Part shown: piece by piece, positions 8,831 through 16,348 of the stretch
Numbering within the stretch: the stretch's first letter is position 1
Layout: each line of letters opens with the position of its first letter
Origin: Planctomycetaceae bacterium
GTDB lineage: Bacteria > Planctomycetota > Planctomycetia > Pirellulales > Thermoguttaceae
NCBI GenBank assembly: GCA_012719125.1
Contig: JAAYAY010000378.1
Location: 115,345 to 179,344 of the forward strand
Direction of reading: 5' to 3'
DNA: 64,000 nt
The notes under the pieces: model-generated
Database searches by the model: none
What the model saw: only the letters and a program-made list of their open reading frames with translations
Told to the model about the DNA's origin: nothing
Program-made: the position numbers and the translations under genes

Positions 8831-9130
8831 ATGCAAATGTTGTCAGCCGTTTTCCATGTTCCTTCTATTGCGGTCGTCGCCGTGGTCGCCGTCGTTTTGA
8901 TCGGTTTGTTGATCTGGGGTGCATGGAAACCGTTGGTCTGGCGGATTCTTTCCGTGATCGGGATGGGGACGGGTGCTGGATTTCTCGTGTGGGGCATCCT
9001 GATGGCGGCCATGCAGGAGGAGCCACGCTTTGGCTCACCGGCTGGAATCATCGCCATTGGTGCCGGTGCGTTGGTCGGTTCCATCGCACTCCTGGTGATC
9101 TCGTTCTGCGGAAGTTGCCGGGGGCCGTAA
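8831..9130 (+). CDS. Small membrane protein, three predicted helices
   Basis: 99 residues from ATG 8831 (ATG 8837 also possible) after a GAAAGGAC ribosome site. Hydrophobic segments are SIAVVAVVAVVLIGLLIWGAW, ILSVIGMGTGAGFLVWGILM and GIIAIGAGALVGSIALLVISF. It ends CGSCRGP. I do not recognise a family. The stop codon is directly followed, in the same frame, by the GH16-tail remnant. Confidence 0.6.
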   Translation: MQMLSAVFHVPSIAVVAVVAVVLIGLLIWGAWKPLVWRILSVIGMGTGAGFLVWGILMAAMQEEPRFGSPAGIIAIGAGALVGSIALLVISFCGSCRGP

Positions 9131-9274
9131 AGAGTAGCGGAAGTCCGAAGGCCGGAGTACATGTTGCTCAGCGACGAGATCGGCAACTGGGCCGGAGACA
9201 TCGCCAAGGCGAAAATGCCGGACCAATTCCTGGTCGATTGCGTGCGGGTGTACGACCTGGTGGAGAAGAAGTAG
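9131..9274 (+). pseudogene. C-terminal remnant of a GH16-type glycoside hydrolase
   Basis: The 47-residue open stretch reads RPEYMLLSDEIGNWAGDI, then PDQFLVDCVRVYDLVEKK before TAG. The ending (L-S-x-E-I-G-x-W-x-G-D and P-x-x-F-x-V-D-x-V-R-V-Y) is the typical last beta-strand of GH16-like laminarinase/agarase folds. No catalytic E-x-D-x-x-E segment and no plausible 5' part is nearby. An internal ATG at 9161 could give a 37-residue peptide, but I consider it debris from a lost secreted hydrolase gene. Confidence 0.6.
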
Positions 9275-9277
9275 CGG

Positions 9278-9649
9278 CTACTTCGCCTCTCGGACCTGCA
9301 CGTACAGCTTTTGCGGGGCATCAGGGTAGTACAGGTTCAGTGCCGGGCAGAGCCAGCCTTCCATTTCCTGCATCTCGCCTTCGACTTCGAACCGGGCCTT
9401 GTACACGTTGCCGCCGCCTTCCTCCCGCAGCCATACAAGGTCGAAGTCGGCGTCGGGGAAGGGGCCTGCCGAAAACACCATCAGGAAACCGTTCTCGGCA
9501 TTCGGGATGCCCTTCAACTGGACGGCGGTGTCGATCATGGTGTCGGCACCGGCGACAAACGGTTCCTTGTTCAGGCCGACCCGCTCGTCGTCGAAGACCC
9601 ACATGCCGTTCCACTTGTAGGGCTTGATGACGAAGATGGCGTTGTTCAT
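9278..9649 (-). CDS. DUF6717-like protein
   Basis: 123 residues, cytoplasmic. Signature segments are AIFVIKPYKWNGMWVFDDERVGL, NKEPFVAGADTMIDTA, AENGFLMVFSAGPFP and GMEGWLCPALNLYYP-like EGWLCPALNLYYPDAPQKLYV. This matches what I recall as DUF6717, small proteins of unknown function. It is the last gene of a leftward operon that begins at 10773. Confidence 0.72.
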   Translation of the reverse strand: MNNAIFVIKPYKWNGMWVFDDERVGLNKEPFVAGADTMIDTAVQLKGIPNAENGFLMVFSAGPFPDADFDLVWLREEGGGNVYKARFEVEGEMQEMEGWLCPALNLYYPDAPQKLYVQVREAK

Positions 9650-9676
9650 GACATCACACTCCTGTTTGTCTTGCGA

Positions 9677-10435
9677 TCAGTCGTGGTCCTGTTCGGGTTC
9701 AGCCCACACTCTGAATTCGCCGTCCTCGTCGATTTCTACGTGGATCACACTTGGACGGCAACAAACAGGGCAATCTTCCACATACTTTTGGTACGATCCC
9801 GCTGAAAGATCCAAGGGGATTACAATCTCTTCGCCGCATGAATCGCAGATGTAGCTGGCTTCGTCGCTGGCAACCGCAGGCCCCTCCTGACCGAGTTTAC
9901 GATACGGATTGACCTTCAGTTGATCCCGATAAACGAACGGGGAGTCGGCGATCCGCTTGAATCCAAGCTGTCGCCAGTCATCTACCGTCAAATCCAAGGC
10001 TTCCTCCACCGCCACAATAATGCCGTCAGGGCCGAAAGTGGCGATGCTGGTTTCGATCAGTTGAACTCGCAAGGATGTGTCCGCATATTCCGGGGCGATC
10101 TTCACACCTTCAATAAAGACGAGGTTGTTCCAGCCCGGCTCGATGTCCAGTTCTTCCGCCACCTCTTCATTGGCGTCGAACAGCGTGGCATAGACGGCTT
10201 CAAGGATTTCCGAGTCCGCATCACAGACATCGAGCAGCCGTACTCCCCGATTCGTCGCCTCCGTCGCACACACCAGTTTCAGCGTGATCTCCCCTGCCTC
10301 CTGCTCATCTCCGATGTCAGTCACGGCAAAGGCCCTGCCCGTCACGGCCTGAACGTATTCCCCCGGATCATGCCAGGGCATGATTCCAGCGGAGACGGAA
10401 AATTCGACTGTGCCAGTGAATTCGTTGCTGTTCAT
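9677..10435 (-). CDS. Two-domain protein ending in a CPXCG-type zinc ribbon
   Basis: 252 residues from ATG 10435. The longer upstream frame runs through two other genes and is rejected. The first 180 residues form an unassigned acidic alpha/beta region (TGTVEFSVSAGIMPWHDPGEY...VRLLDVCDADSEILEAVYATLF...GWNNLVFIEGVKI). The last 60 carry YICDSCGEEIVIPLDLSAG and VEDCPVCCRPSVIHV, the pattern of CPXCG cysteine-rich zinc proteins. Only 8 bases separate it from the DUF2905 gene upstream, so it is in the same operon. Function unknown. Confidence 0.7.
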   Translation of the reverse strand: MNSNEFTGTVEFSVSAGIMPWHDPGEYVQAVTGRAFAVTDIGDEQEAGEITLKLVCATEATNRGVRLLDVCDADSEILEAVYATLFDANEEVAEELDIEPGWNNLVFIEGVKIAPEYADTSLRVQLIETSIATFGPDGIIVAVEEALDLTVDDWRQLGFKRIADSPFVYRDQLKVNPYRKLGQEGPAVASDEASYICDSCGEEIVIPLDLSAGSYQKYVEDCPVCCRPSVIHVEIDEDGEFRVWAEPEQDHD

Positions 10436-10443
10436 GACGTTGC

Positions 10444-10665
10444 CTATTTCTGAAAGAACCTCACCAGCCACAGAATTCCGGTCAGCACCAGGCTCAGCAG
10501 GATGCAGGTCACCACGGGGAAGTAGAAACGAAAGTTGGGCCGCTCGACCGCAATGTCGCCCGGCAGCCGTCCGAGCCAGGGGAGGTGCGGAGCCAGCAGC
10601 CAGGCCGCACCGACCCCGGCGATCACCAGCCCAATCACGACCAGAATCCATCCTGGATGCTGCAT
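10444..10665 (-). CDS. DUF2905 family membrane protein
   Basis: 73 residues. Two hydrophobic helices (WILVVIGLVIAGVGAAWLLA and PVVTCILLSLVLTGILWLV) bracket the family signature PHLPWLGRLPGDIAVERPNFRFYFP. DUF2905 proteins are small, widespread inner-membrane proteins without a known role. It starts 3 bases after the stop of the 34-residue gene, so translational coupling is likely. Confidence 0.88.
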   Translation of the reverse strand: MQHPGWILVVIGLVIAGVGAAWLLAPHLPWLGRLPGDIAVERPNFRFYFPVVTCILLSLVLTGILWLVRFFQK

Positions 10666-10668
10666 GGT

Positions 10669-10773
10669 TCATTTCTTCTTGGGCTTCTGGGCCTTTGCCT
10701 GCTGCATCTTCTTCCGCAGGTGGGCGAACTTGGTCGCCGGTTTTCGGGGGGGCTGGCGTTGGTTCTTGGACAT
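10669..10773 (-). CDS. 34-residue basic protein, first gene of leftward operon
   Basis: A short ORF from ATG 10773 to TGA 10669, sequence MSKNQRQPPRKPATKFAH then LRKKMQQAKAQKPKKK. It has a textbook ribosome site (GGAGGACCACCAAC before ATG) and sits 21 bases downstream of a TAGAAT on the minus strand. Its lysine/arginine content suggests nucleic-acid or ribosome binding, but nothing more can be claimed. Spacing to the DUF2905 gene is 3 bases. Confidence 0.6.
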   Translation of the reverse strand: MSKNQRQPPRKPATKFAHLRKKMQQAKAQKPKKK

Positions 10774-10793
10774 GTTGGTGGTCCTCCGAATCA

Positions 10794-10826
10794 ATTCTAC
10801 CGGACACTGGCCTGGGGCGGTAGAAT
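10794..10826. promoter_or_regulatory. 33-bp symmetric element, copy 1 (putative divergent promoter)
   Basis: ATTCTACC at 10794-10801 and GGTAGAAT at 10819-10826 are inverted arms with 21 bases between the hexamers ATTCTA and TAGAAT. TAGAAT reads as a -10-like hexamer toward both the leftward small-protein operon and the rightward M23 peptidase gene. The same geometry recurs at 28629 and 30500. Confidence 0.6.
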
Positions 10827-10840
10827 GACGTTGGAGAACA

Positions 10841-12385
10841 ATGGCCATGTATGCAAAATCCCTGATCGTGATGCTGCTGATCGCTTTGCCTGCCGCCGTT
10901 CCTGTGGCAGCAGACCCACCGGACGAATCTTCACTGAAACAACGCTACGACGCCTTCGTGAAGTCACTGGACCACCGGCGTTTGGCGGAGGACTACCCAG
11001 GTGCCGTTCGCAATCTAAATTCGCCCGACCCGAAAATGCAGACCGTTGGAATCAAGACTTTGGCGGCGACGGACGAAGTAAAGGCCATCCCCTGGATCGT
11101 CCCGTTCCTTGACTCGGAAGACCAGCACGTCCGCATCCACGCTGGACTCAGCCTGAATGCTGTCGTGGCCACCCACCAACTGAAACGGCGGGACCAAATC
11201 CAGCCGGAAAAGGTCGTCATTCTCCCGCCTGGCCCTGGCGACATTGATCTACGGCCCTTGTCTTGGGTGATTCTGAAAATGCTGCGTCTGCCCGACGACG
11301 GCAACACCCACGCTTACGCTGCCAACATGATCGGCTACCTCGGACTGAAGGAGTACGAAGCCGAGCTTCGGGTTCTGCTGGAAAGTAAGCATCCCGCAGT
11401 CGCACGGGCTGCTGGCAACGCATTGGAGATGCTGGGTTGCGAAAAGCCGGATGCGTTTGTTGCTCAGAGAAGCACGCAACGGTTCGAGGAGGTGGTCCAA
11501 CGACTGGTGCAGGCAATCAATGCTCAGGATCATGCCGCCATCCGGCAGGATTTCAATGAAGCAATGCTGGATGACCTTACCTCGGAAGAGTCAAAACAGT
11601 TCTTCTCACGTCTGGCGAATCAATTTGGAAAGATCGAGAAACTCGACGTGCCACGATTGATGGCACCGAATCGGGCTGTTGTTGCCGCCCATTGTTCTGG
11701 AAGGAACCTGGACATCACGGTCGCACTGGATGAGCACGACAAAATCGCTGGGCTAACGTTCCTTCCATCTACGCCGCCTATTCCTGTGCCGGATAGGCTA
11801 AGCACCTCGTTCCGCTTACCCTTCGATGGCCAGTGGTTGGTCTTCTGGGGTGGCGAAAGCAAAGAACTCAACCACCATTACGACTCGGTCAATCAACGTT
11901 TCGCTTTCGACTTCCTGGTTGTCGATGAATCAGGCCGAACGCATCAGGGTAAAGGCACGGAAAACAAGGATTATTTTGCCTTCGGCCAGCCGGTCCTCGC
12001 CCCAGCGGATGGCGTCGTTACGGATGTCATCACTGGAGTCCGGGACAACACGCCCGGTTACATGAACCCGACTTTTGCCGGGGGCAATGCGGTTATCCTC
12101 ATGCACTGTGAAAACGAAGTGTCCGTCCTTGCTCATTTCCAGCAGGGAAGCATCCGGGTCAAGTGTGGCGACAACGTGAAACGAGGACAAGTTCTCGGTC
12201 TATGCGGAAACTCGGGCAATTCGTCTGAGCCGCATGTCCATTTTCACGTACAGAACACACCCATCACCCAAGACGCAACTGGATTGCGGTGCGTGTTCGA
12301 GGAGATCACCGTGACCCGAGACGCAAAAAGCGAATCAAGGATGAACTACTCCCCGGTGAAGGGCGACATCGTAAGGCAGAAATGA
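10841..12385 (+). CDS. Secreted M23 (LytM-type) metallopeptidase with HEAT-like N-terminus
   Basis: 514 residues with a signal peptide (LIVMLLIALPAAVPVAA). Residues about 30-210 look like HEAT-type helical repeats (KTLAATDEVKAIPWIVPFLDSED, AGLSLNAVV, AANMIGYLGLKEYEAELRVLLES). Residues 215-330 resemble a DUF3887-type accessory fold. The catalytic M23 domain follows: QRFAFDF supplies the first Asp ligand, then YFAFGQPVLAPADGVVTDV, GNAVILMH and the HVHFHVQNTP motif. It probably cleaves peptidoglycan peptides in the periplasm. GGAG stands 5 bases before ATG 10841; ATG 10847 is an alternative start. Confidence 0.88.
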   Translation: MAMYAKSLIVMLLIALPAAVPVAADPPDESSLKQRYDAFVKSLDHRRLAEDYPGAVRNLNSPDPKMQTVGIKTLAATDEVKAIPWIVPFLDSEDQHVRIHAGLSLNAVVATHQLKRRDQIQPEKVVILPPGPGDIDLRPLSWVILKMLRLPDDGNTHAYAANMIGYLGLKEYEAELRVLLESKHPAVARAAGNALEMLGCEKPDAFVAQRSTQRFEEVVQRLVQAINAQDHAAIRQDFNEAMLDDLTSEESKQFFSRLANQFGKIEKLDVPRLMAPNRAVVAAHCSGRNLDITVALDEHDKIAGLTFLPSTPPIPVPDRLSTSFRLPFDGQWLVFWGGESKELNHHYDSVNQRFAFDFLVVDESGRTHQGKGTENKDYFAFGQPVLAPADGVVTDVITGVRDNTPGYMNPTFAGGNAVILMHCENEVSVLAHFQQGSIRVKCGDNVKRGQVLGLCGNSGNSSEPHVHFHVQNTPITQDATGLRCVFEEITVTRDAKSESRMNYSPVKGDIVRQK

Positions 12386-12431
12386 AGTCATCCCGCTGCG
12401 GAAACCACCATGACGACTGACAGGGAACGAC

Positions 12432-13058
12432 ATGGGCATCTTCGACTGGCTGAAAACGCCGAAGACCACTGTGGACTTGCTGGATGATGTGATCTGGCTG
12501 ACCAAGCAGGCTAAGTTCACCGGAATTTCGGCATCCATAGGTCGTTGCCTTGCCGAACCAGCCCGACCGTTTGCCGTGCTGCTGGTGGCCCATTTCCGGG
12601 ACTGCCTGGAACAACTCCAAGCCATCGTCCAGCAGGGTGGCTTCGAAAACGTGATCGCCACCACAGCGGAGAACCTGACGGGTCGATCCGCATCGAGGCT
12701 TGGTTCCGACGATTCACAGACCGTTGTCATCATCGTTGCCGAGCGGCATCCGCTCCAGGCCCACGACGCCGCCGTCACTGAATCCGCACAAAGTCTGCCA
12801 TGTCGCTGCCGCTTGGTTCACCACGTGTCGTTGGAAGATCCTATGATGCAGATGTTTGCTGGCGAGTGGGTCCAAAACGTCCTCCAACGACTTGGCATGA
12901 ACGAACACGAAGCCATCGAAAGCCGGATGGTGACAAGACGGATTCAAGCGGCGGCTCAGAAGATCGAAAACCAGGCGGTGAGTGACATGGCCGCCGATTC
13001 GGCCGAGGAATGGCTGGAACGGAACTGCCCGGACCTGTGGCGGACGATGCAACGGTAA
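12432..13058 (+). CDS. SecA C-terminal-like mini-protein
   Basis: 208 residues, no signal peptide. The first part (FAVLLVAHFRDCLEQLQAIV, VIIVAERHPLQAHDAAV) looks like a reduced helicase-type Rossmann domain without a Walker A motif. Residues about 136-190 closely copy the SecA segment after motor domain 2: VSLEDPMMQMFAGEWVQNVL, QRLGMNEHEAIESRMVTRRI and QAAAQKIENQ. Canonical SecA has SLEDDLMR-F, LGM-E-EPIE and AQKKVE at the same places. A regulatory or decoy role in protein export is possible, but no function is proven. Confidence 0.62.
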   Translation: MGIFDWLKTPKTTVDLLDDVIWLTKQAKFTGISASIGRCLAEPARPFAVLLVAHFRDCLEQLQAIVQQGGFENVIATTAENLTGRSASRLGSDDSQTVVIIVAERHPLQAHDAAVTESAQSLPCRCRLVHHVSLEDPMMQMFAGEWVQNVLQRLGMNEHEAIESRMVTRRIQAAAQKIENQAVSDMAADSAEEWLERNCPDLWRTMQR

Positions 13059-13068
13059 GGAAGCCAGC

Positions 13069-13875
13069 ATGTCATCCGACGAACCAACCACCGGCACCAC
13101 GGACCCCCGGCGTAGGATTCTATGGCTGGTCTTGGCCCACGTCGTCGTCGGGCCAATCGGGGCTTTTTTGGCGTGTTTCGCTGGCAGTCCCCAAACACCG
13201 TGGGTTGCGGCCTTTGTCGGCGTCGTGTTCAGTCAAACAAGTCTGTTGGCAATCTGGGGCAGTCTTGGAGTGAGTCCGTGGTGGCAAAGACTGATCGGCG
13301 TGGTTATCGGTGTCGCCTATCTCTTCCTACTCTTGGGAGTCGGCATTTCCGAACTCGACCAGGAGACTTTCATCGTCGTCGGTCTGACCACGACTTTCGT
13401 GGCAATTCCGCTGCTGATGGTCCGTCTTCTCCGAGTCGCCATTCACCTGGATTGCTTTTCTGTTGTTTCGGTGGCTAGCATTCAGTTTTCCATACGTCAC
13501 TTGATGATCCTGACCTTCGTCGTCGCCTGCTTGATTACCATCGGGAAACTGGTACAGCCATTTGCCCACGGCGGTTTGCGTTTTTGGTTGTTCTGGCTTG
13601 CGTTCATGTTGAGCGTGGTCGGCATCTTGCCCGTTTGGTTTGTCTTGGCCACGAAACAGCCCGTGCTGTACAGCGTCGGCTTAGTGGCCGTGGGAGCCTG
13701 TGCAGGATACTGCCTTGCACGGATCGGCTTTGTCGGCGAGGAAGGGATTTGGACGACCGCCGCAGCCACGGAGGCGATGGCGGTGGTTGGTTCGCTGCTC
13801 ATCGTCCGGTCGTGTGGGTACAGACTGGTGCGATTGCCGCTACGTCGCCAGCTCAGTCAAGACGGAGCCGCCTAA
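13069..13875 (+). CDS. Planctomycete-type polytopic membrane protein (tandem paralogue 1)
   Basis: 268 residues from ATG 13069. There are about eight hydrophobic segments, with IQFSIRHLMILTFVVACLITIGK in the middle, a motif typical of planctomycete membrane proteins, and LLIVRSCGYRLVRLPL near the end. It aligns along its whole length with the next gene: VVFSQTSLLAIWGSLG against VVFSQTSLLGIWGGLG, and PWWQRLIGVVIGV against PWWSRLIGVVVGV. Only one base separates the two ORFs. Function unknown; a recent tandem duplication is likely. Confidence 0.72.
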   Translation: MSSDEPTTGTTDPRRRILWLVLAHVVVGPIGAFLACFAGSPQTPWVAAFVGVVFSQTSLLAIWGSLGVSPWWQRLIGVVIGVAYLFLLLGVGISELDQETFIVVGLTTTFVAIPLLMVRLLRVAIHLDCFSVVSVASIQFSIRHLMILTFVVACLITIGKLVQPFAHGGLRFWLFWLAFMLSVVGILPVWFVLATKQPVLYSVGLVAVGACAGYCLARIGFVGEEGIWTTAAATEAMAVVGSLLIVRSCGYRLVRLPLRRQLSQDGAA

Positions 13876-13876
13876 C

Positions 13877-14710
13877 ATGGACGGTAATCCCAATTCAGAC
13901 GAGGCTCACACAGCCTCGGCCGTTCCACGCACGAAACCACGATTGCGTCTCCTGGTCCTAGTCCTGGCCCATATCGCCATGGGCTTGGCTGCGGGATGTT
14001 GGGCGGCGTGGTTTCGTATACCGCCTAACGTCGATCTGGTGATAGCGGTTTTCGTCGGCATCGTCTTCTCCCAGACGAGTTTGTTAGGAATTTGGGGCGG
14101 TCTCGGAACGAATCCTTGGTGGAGCAGGCTGATCGGTGTTGTTGTCGGTGTCGGCTCCCTCGGTCTGCTGTTGGCCGTCGGCGTTGGCGAACGTGCCTCG
14201 GAGGAGAACTACTTCATCGTGTCTGTCGCCACCGCACTGATTATCGGAGTGCTGCTGGTGGTCCGGTGTTTCAGAGTCCGCATTTGCGTGGCGACAGTCG
14301 ATCAGGCGGCAGCACACCGAATGCAGTTCACCATTCGGCAGTTGCTAGTGCTGACTTTTGCTGTCGCCTGTCTGGTGTCACTCGGAAAATGGCTGGCACC
14401 GCATCTGATGAATGTAACCGAACTGCTCCTGCTGACCCTAATCGGACTTGTCTTTGCCACAGTTGGCGTCCTGTCGGTCTGGCCTGCACTTGGAGCGAGG
14501 CACCCGGTCCTGCCCAGCCTGATCGTGATCGTTGTGGCAGCAGGTGTTGGATTCGGTTTTGCCCAGTCTCCTCCGATGAGTGGTATGGCTGGCTTCTGGA
14601 CGACCGTAACCTCCGTCGAGGCCCTGGTGCTTGTTGCATCTCTGGTCGTCGTCCGGTCCTGCGGGTACAGGCTGGTGCGGTTGCCGCCAGGACATCCAAC
14701 GGAGAGATAG
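13877..14710 (+). CDS. Planctomycete-type polytopic membrane protein (tandem paralogue 2)
   Basis: 277 residues from ATG 13877. Same architecture as the preceding gene: cytoplasmic N-terminus, helices LVLVLAHIAMGLAAGCWAA and LVIAVFVGIVFSQTSLLGI, the central MQFTIRQLLVLTFAVACLV, and the terminal SLVVVRSCGYRLVRLPPG. The paralogues have diverged mostly in loops. The GT2 gene follows after 6 bases, so all three may be one transcript. No enzymatic motif is visible. Confidence 0.72.
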   Translation: MDGNPNSDEAHTASAVPRTKPRLRLLVLVLAHIAMGLAAGCWAAWFRIPPNVDLVIAVFVGIVFSQTSLLGIWGGLGTNPWWSRLIGVVVGVGSLGLLLAVGVGERASEENYFIVSVATALIIGVLLVVRCFRVRICVATVDQAAAHRMQFTIRQLLVLTFAVACLVSLGKWLAPHLMNVTELLLLTLIGLVFATVGVLSVWPALGARHPVLPSLIVIVVAAGVGFGFAQSPPMSGMAGFWTTVTSVEALVLVASLVVVRSCGYRLVRLPPGHPTER

Positions 14711-14716
14711 TCTCAG

Positions 14717-15427
14717 ATGCGATTCTCCATCCTGATCCCGGCCCGCAACGAAGAAAAATGCCTTCCCGGCTGCCTGGAGTCGATCAAGGCCGCTGCCGAA
14801 CCATTCCCCGATCAGGTCGAAGTCATCGTCGCCATCAACCGCTGCACCGACCGCACGGAGGAAATCGCCGTGGCCCAGGGTGCCAAAGTGGTCCATGACG
14901 ACAGCCGAAACTTGGCCAAGATCCGCAATGCCGCAGCACGGGCGGCCACAGGCGAGGTCATCGTCACCATCGACGCTGACAGCCGCATGTCCGCCAACAT
15001 GTTGGCGGAAATCGACCGGCTCTTGGGCTCAGGCAAATACATCGGCGGTGGCGTAGCAGTCTGGCCGGAACGATGGTCGCTGGGAATTGTGGCAACCGCC
15101 CTGCTGCTCGGAGTCATCCTGCTGCGGCACCGGGTGTCGGGTGGACTGTTCTGGTGCCTGCGGGGAGACTTCGAGGCGATTAGCGGTTTCAACGAGACCT
15201 GGGTGAGCGTCGAGGATCTGGATTTCGCCAAGCGGCTCAAGGTTCACGGCCGGAGCCAAGGGAAGCGATTCAAGACCATCACCAAGGGGCACATTGTCAC
15301 GTCGTGCCGGAAGTTCGACACGTTCGGCGACTGGTACTTGATCCGACATCCCGGCTTCGTGTGGCGGATCTTCACCGGTAAGTCGCAGAAGGACGCCGAT
15401 GAGTTCTACTACGACGTGCAGAGGTAG
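14717..15427 (+). CDS. Family 2 glycosyltransferase
   Basis: 236 residues. GT2 features are FSILIPARNEEKCLPGCLESI at the N-terminus, VIVAINRCTDRTEEIA, EVIVTIDADSRMSANML with the D-A-D metal/nucleotide motif, and FEAISGFNETWVSVEDLDFAKRL carrying the ED acceptor motif. One hydrophobic stretch (LGIVATALLLGVILL) may dock it on the membrane. It transfers a sugar from an activated nucleotide donor; the acceptor cannot be deduced. Confidence 0.88.
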   Translation: MRFSILIPARNEEKCLPGCLESIKAAAEPFPDQVEVIVAINRCTDRTEEIAVAQGAKVVHDDSRNLAKIRNAAARAATGEVIVTIDADSRMSANMLAEIDRLLGSGKYIGGGVAVWPERWSLGIVATALLLGVILLRHRVSGGLFWCLRGDFEAISGFNETWVSVEDLDFAKRLKVHGRSQGKRFKTITKGHIVTSCRKFDTFGDWYLIRHPGFVWRIFTGKSQKDADEFYYDVQR

Positions 15428-15511
15428 GATGCGATCCAAGTTCCAAGATACGTCCGGCAGCGACGAATAGCTGCCTGGAATCTGCTTGCAGCTTACTTCA
15501 AGGACCAAACC

Positions 15512-15682
15512 ATGAACGACCCAGGGTTCTTCGTCGGCTGGGGCACTTTGTCCCTCATCAACGCTGGCTTGGCCCAATCAAAAGGACGCAGCGGCTTGCT
15601 CTGGTGGCTGGCTTCGTTGTTCATCGGGCCGATTGCCACGCTGCTGATCGTCATCCTGCCGAAGGTGCCGCTACTTCCCTGA
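15512..15682 (+). CDS. 56-residue membrane protein
   Basis: ATG 15512 follows an AAGGA ribosome site. The peptide MNDPGFFVGWGTLSLINAGL then AQSKGRSGLLWWLASLFIGP and IATLLIVILPKV looks like a two-helix inner-membrane protein. The pattern (short loop with Lys/Arg, GLLWW, IGP) is common in small superinfection-like or DUF proteins, but I cannot name a family. Confidence 0.55.
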   Translation: MNDPGFFVGWGTLSLINAGLAQSKGRSGLLWWLASLFIGPIATLLIVILPKVPLLP

Positions 15683-15693
15683 ATCCAACGTGG

Positions 15694-15855
15694 TCACTTG
15701 CCCCGGATCACCATGCCAACGCCCGCCGTTTGAGCCTGGTCTTGGCGTTGAGCGTTCTGTGCTTTGACCGAAGCGTGAAGTTCCCTCAACTGCTGCCGCA
15801 GGCATTCCATGTCGGCAACGATGGTGGGCAAACCATCCAGGCTTTTCGGCTCCAT
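15694..15855 (-). CDS. 53-residue helical protein
   Basis: ATG 15855 to TGA 15694, preceded by GAGGAGCCAAGGA. It begins MEPKSLDGLPTIVADMECLR and continues with QQLRELHASVKAQNAQRQDQ, a charged, probably coiled-coil helix rich in Gln. Convergent with the 56-residue membrane protein. The ribosome site supports it; no family is recognised. Confidence 0.42.
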   Translation of the reverse strand: MEPKSLDGLPTIVADMECLRQQLRELHASVKAQNAQRQDQAQTAGVGMVIRGK

Positions 15856-16161
15856 TCCTTGGCTCCTCGGTGATAATCTTGGTGATGGGGAGATAAATCG
15901 GCAGGGATGTCGCCGGACTTTCCAAGCCGAAAATCGGGGGAGCATGGTTCCCGGATTCGTCCCAGTTTTGCCAACCGGAATTGGCAACATGGTCCGGTGG
16001 CGTGGACGGGACGAGGCCCGCAGACCCAAATCTTCGCCGATGACCGTCACAAATTGCCTGACTGGAACGAGCGTCTCGGCCGGAAAACGCTGCAAGACGG
16101 CACCGTCGCTGGCCGATGTTTTCCACGCCCGACCCACACCGACTTGCACAAGGAGATCCGC
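15856..16161. other. Intergenic stretch, no gene seen
   Basis: 306 bases between the divergent 53-residue and 61-residue ORFs. Open frames here are shadows or lack start signals. A short dyad, TTTTGCCAACCGGAATTGGCAA near 15962, could be an operator. I see nothing else. Confidence 0.4.
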
Positions 16162-16347
16162 ATGGACGACGAGATCGAAATCCAGGACTTGGAAGCTTAC
16201 GAGATCCGGGAATTGCTGCTGGACCAAGGCAGCGAAGTGGACGAGGAACAGGCCGCCGCCATCAAGCAATTCATCGAGGACATCGGCGGATTGGAAAACG
16301 CACTCGCCGCCGTAGACATGCTGGACAGCCTGCAAAAGGCGGCGTGA
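16162..16347 (+). CDS. 61-residue acidic helical protein
   Basis: ATG 16162 follows CAAGGAGATCCGC, a good ribosome site. The peptide is strongly acidic (DDEIEIQDLEAYEIRELLLD, QGSEVDEEQAAAIKQFIEDI), probably helical, with no cysteines. Convergent with the zinc-protein gene, 1 base apart. Function unknown. Confidence 0.6.
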   Translation: MDDEIEIQDLEAYEIRELLLDQGSEVDEEQAAAIKQFIEDIGGLENALAAVDMLDSLQKAA

Positions 16348-16348
16348 G

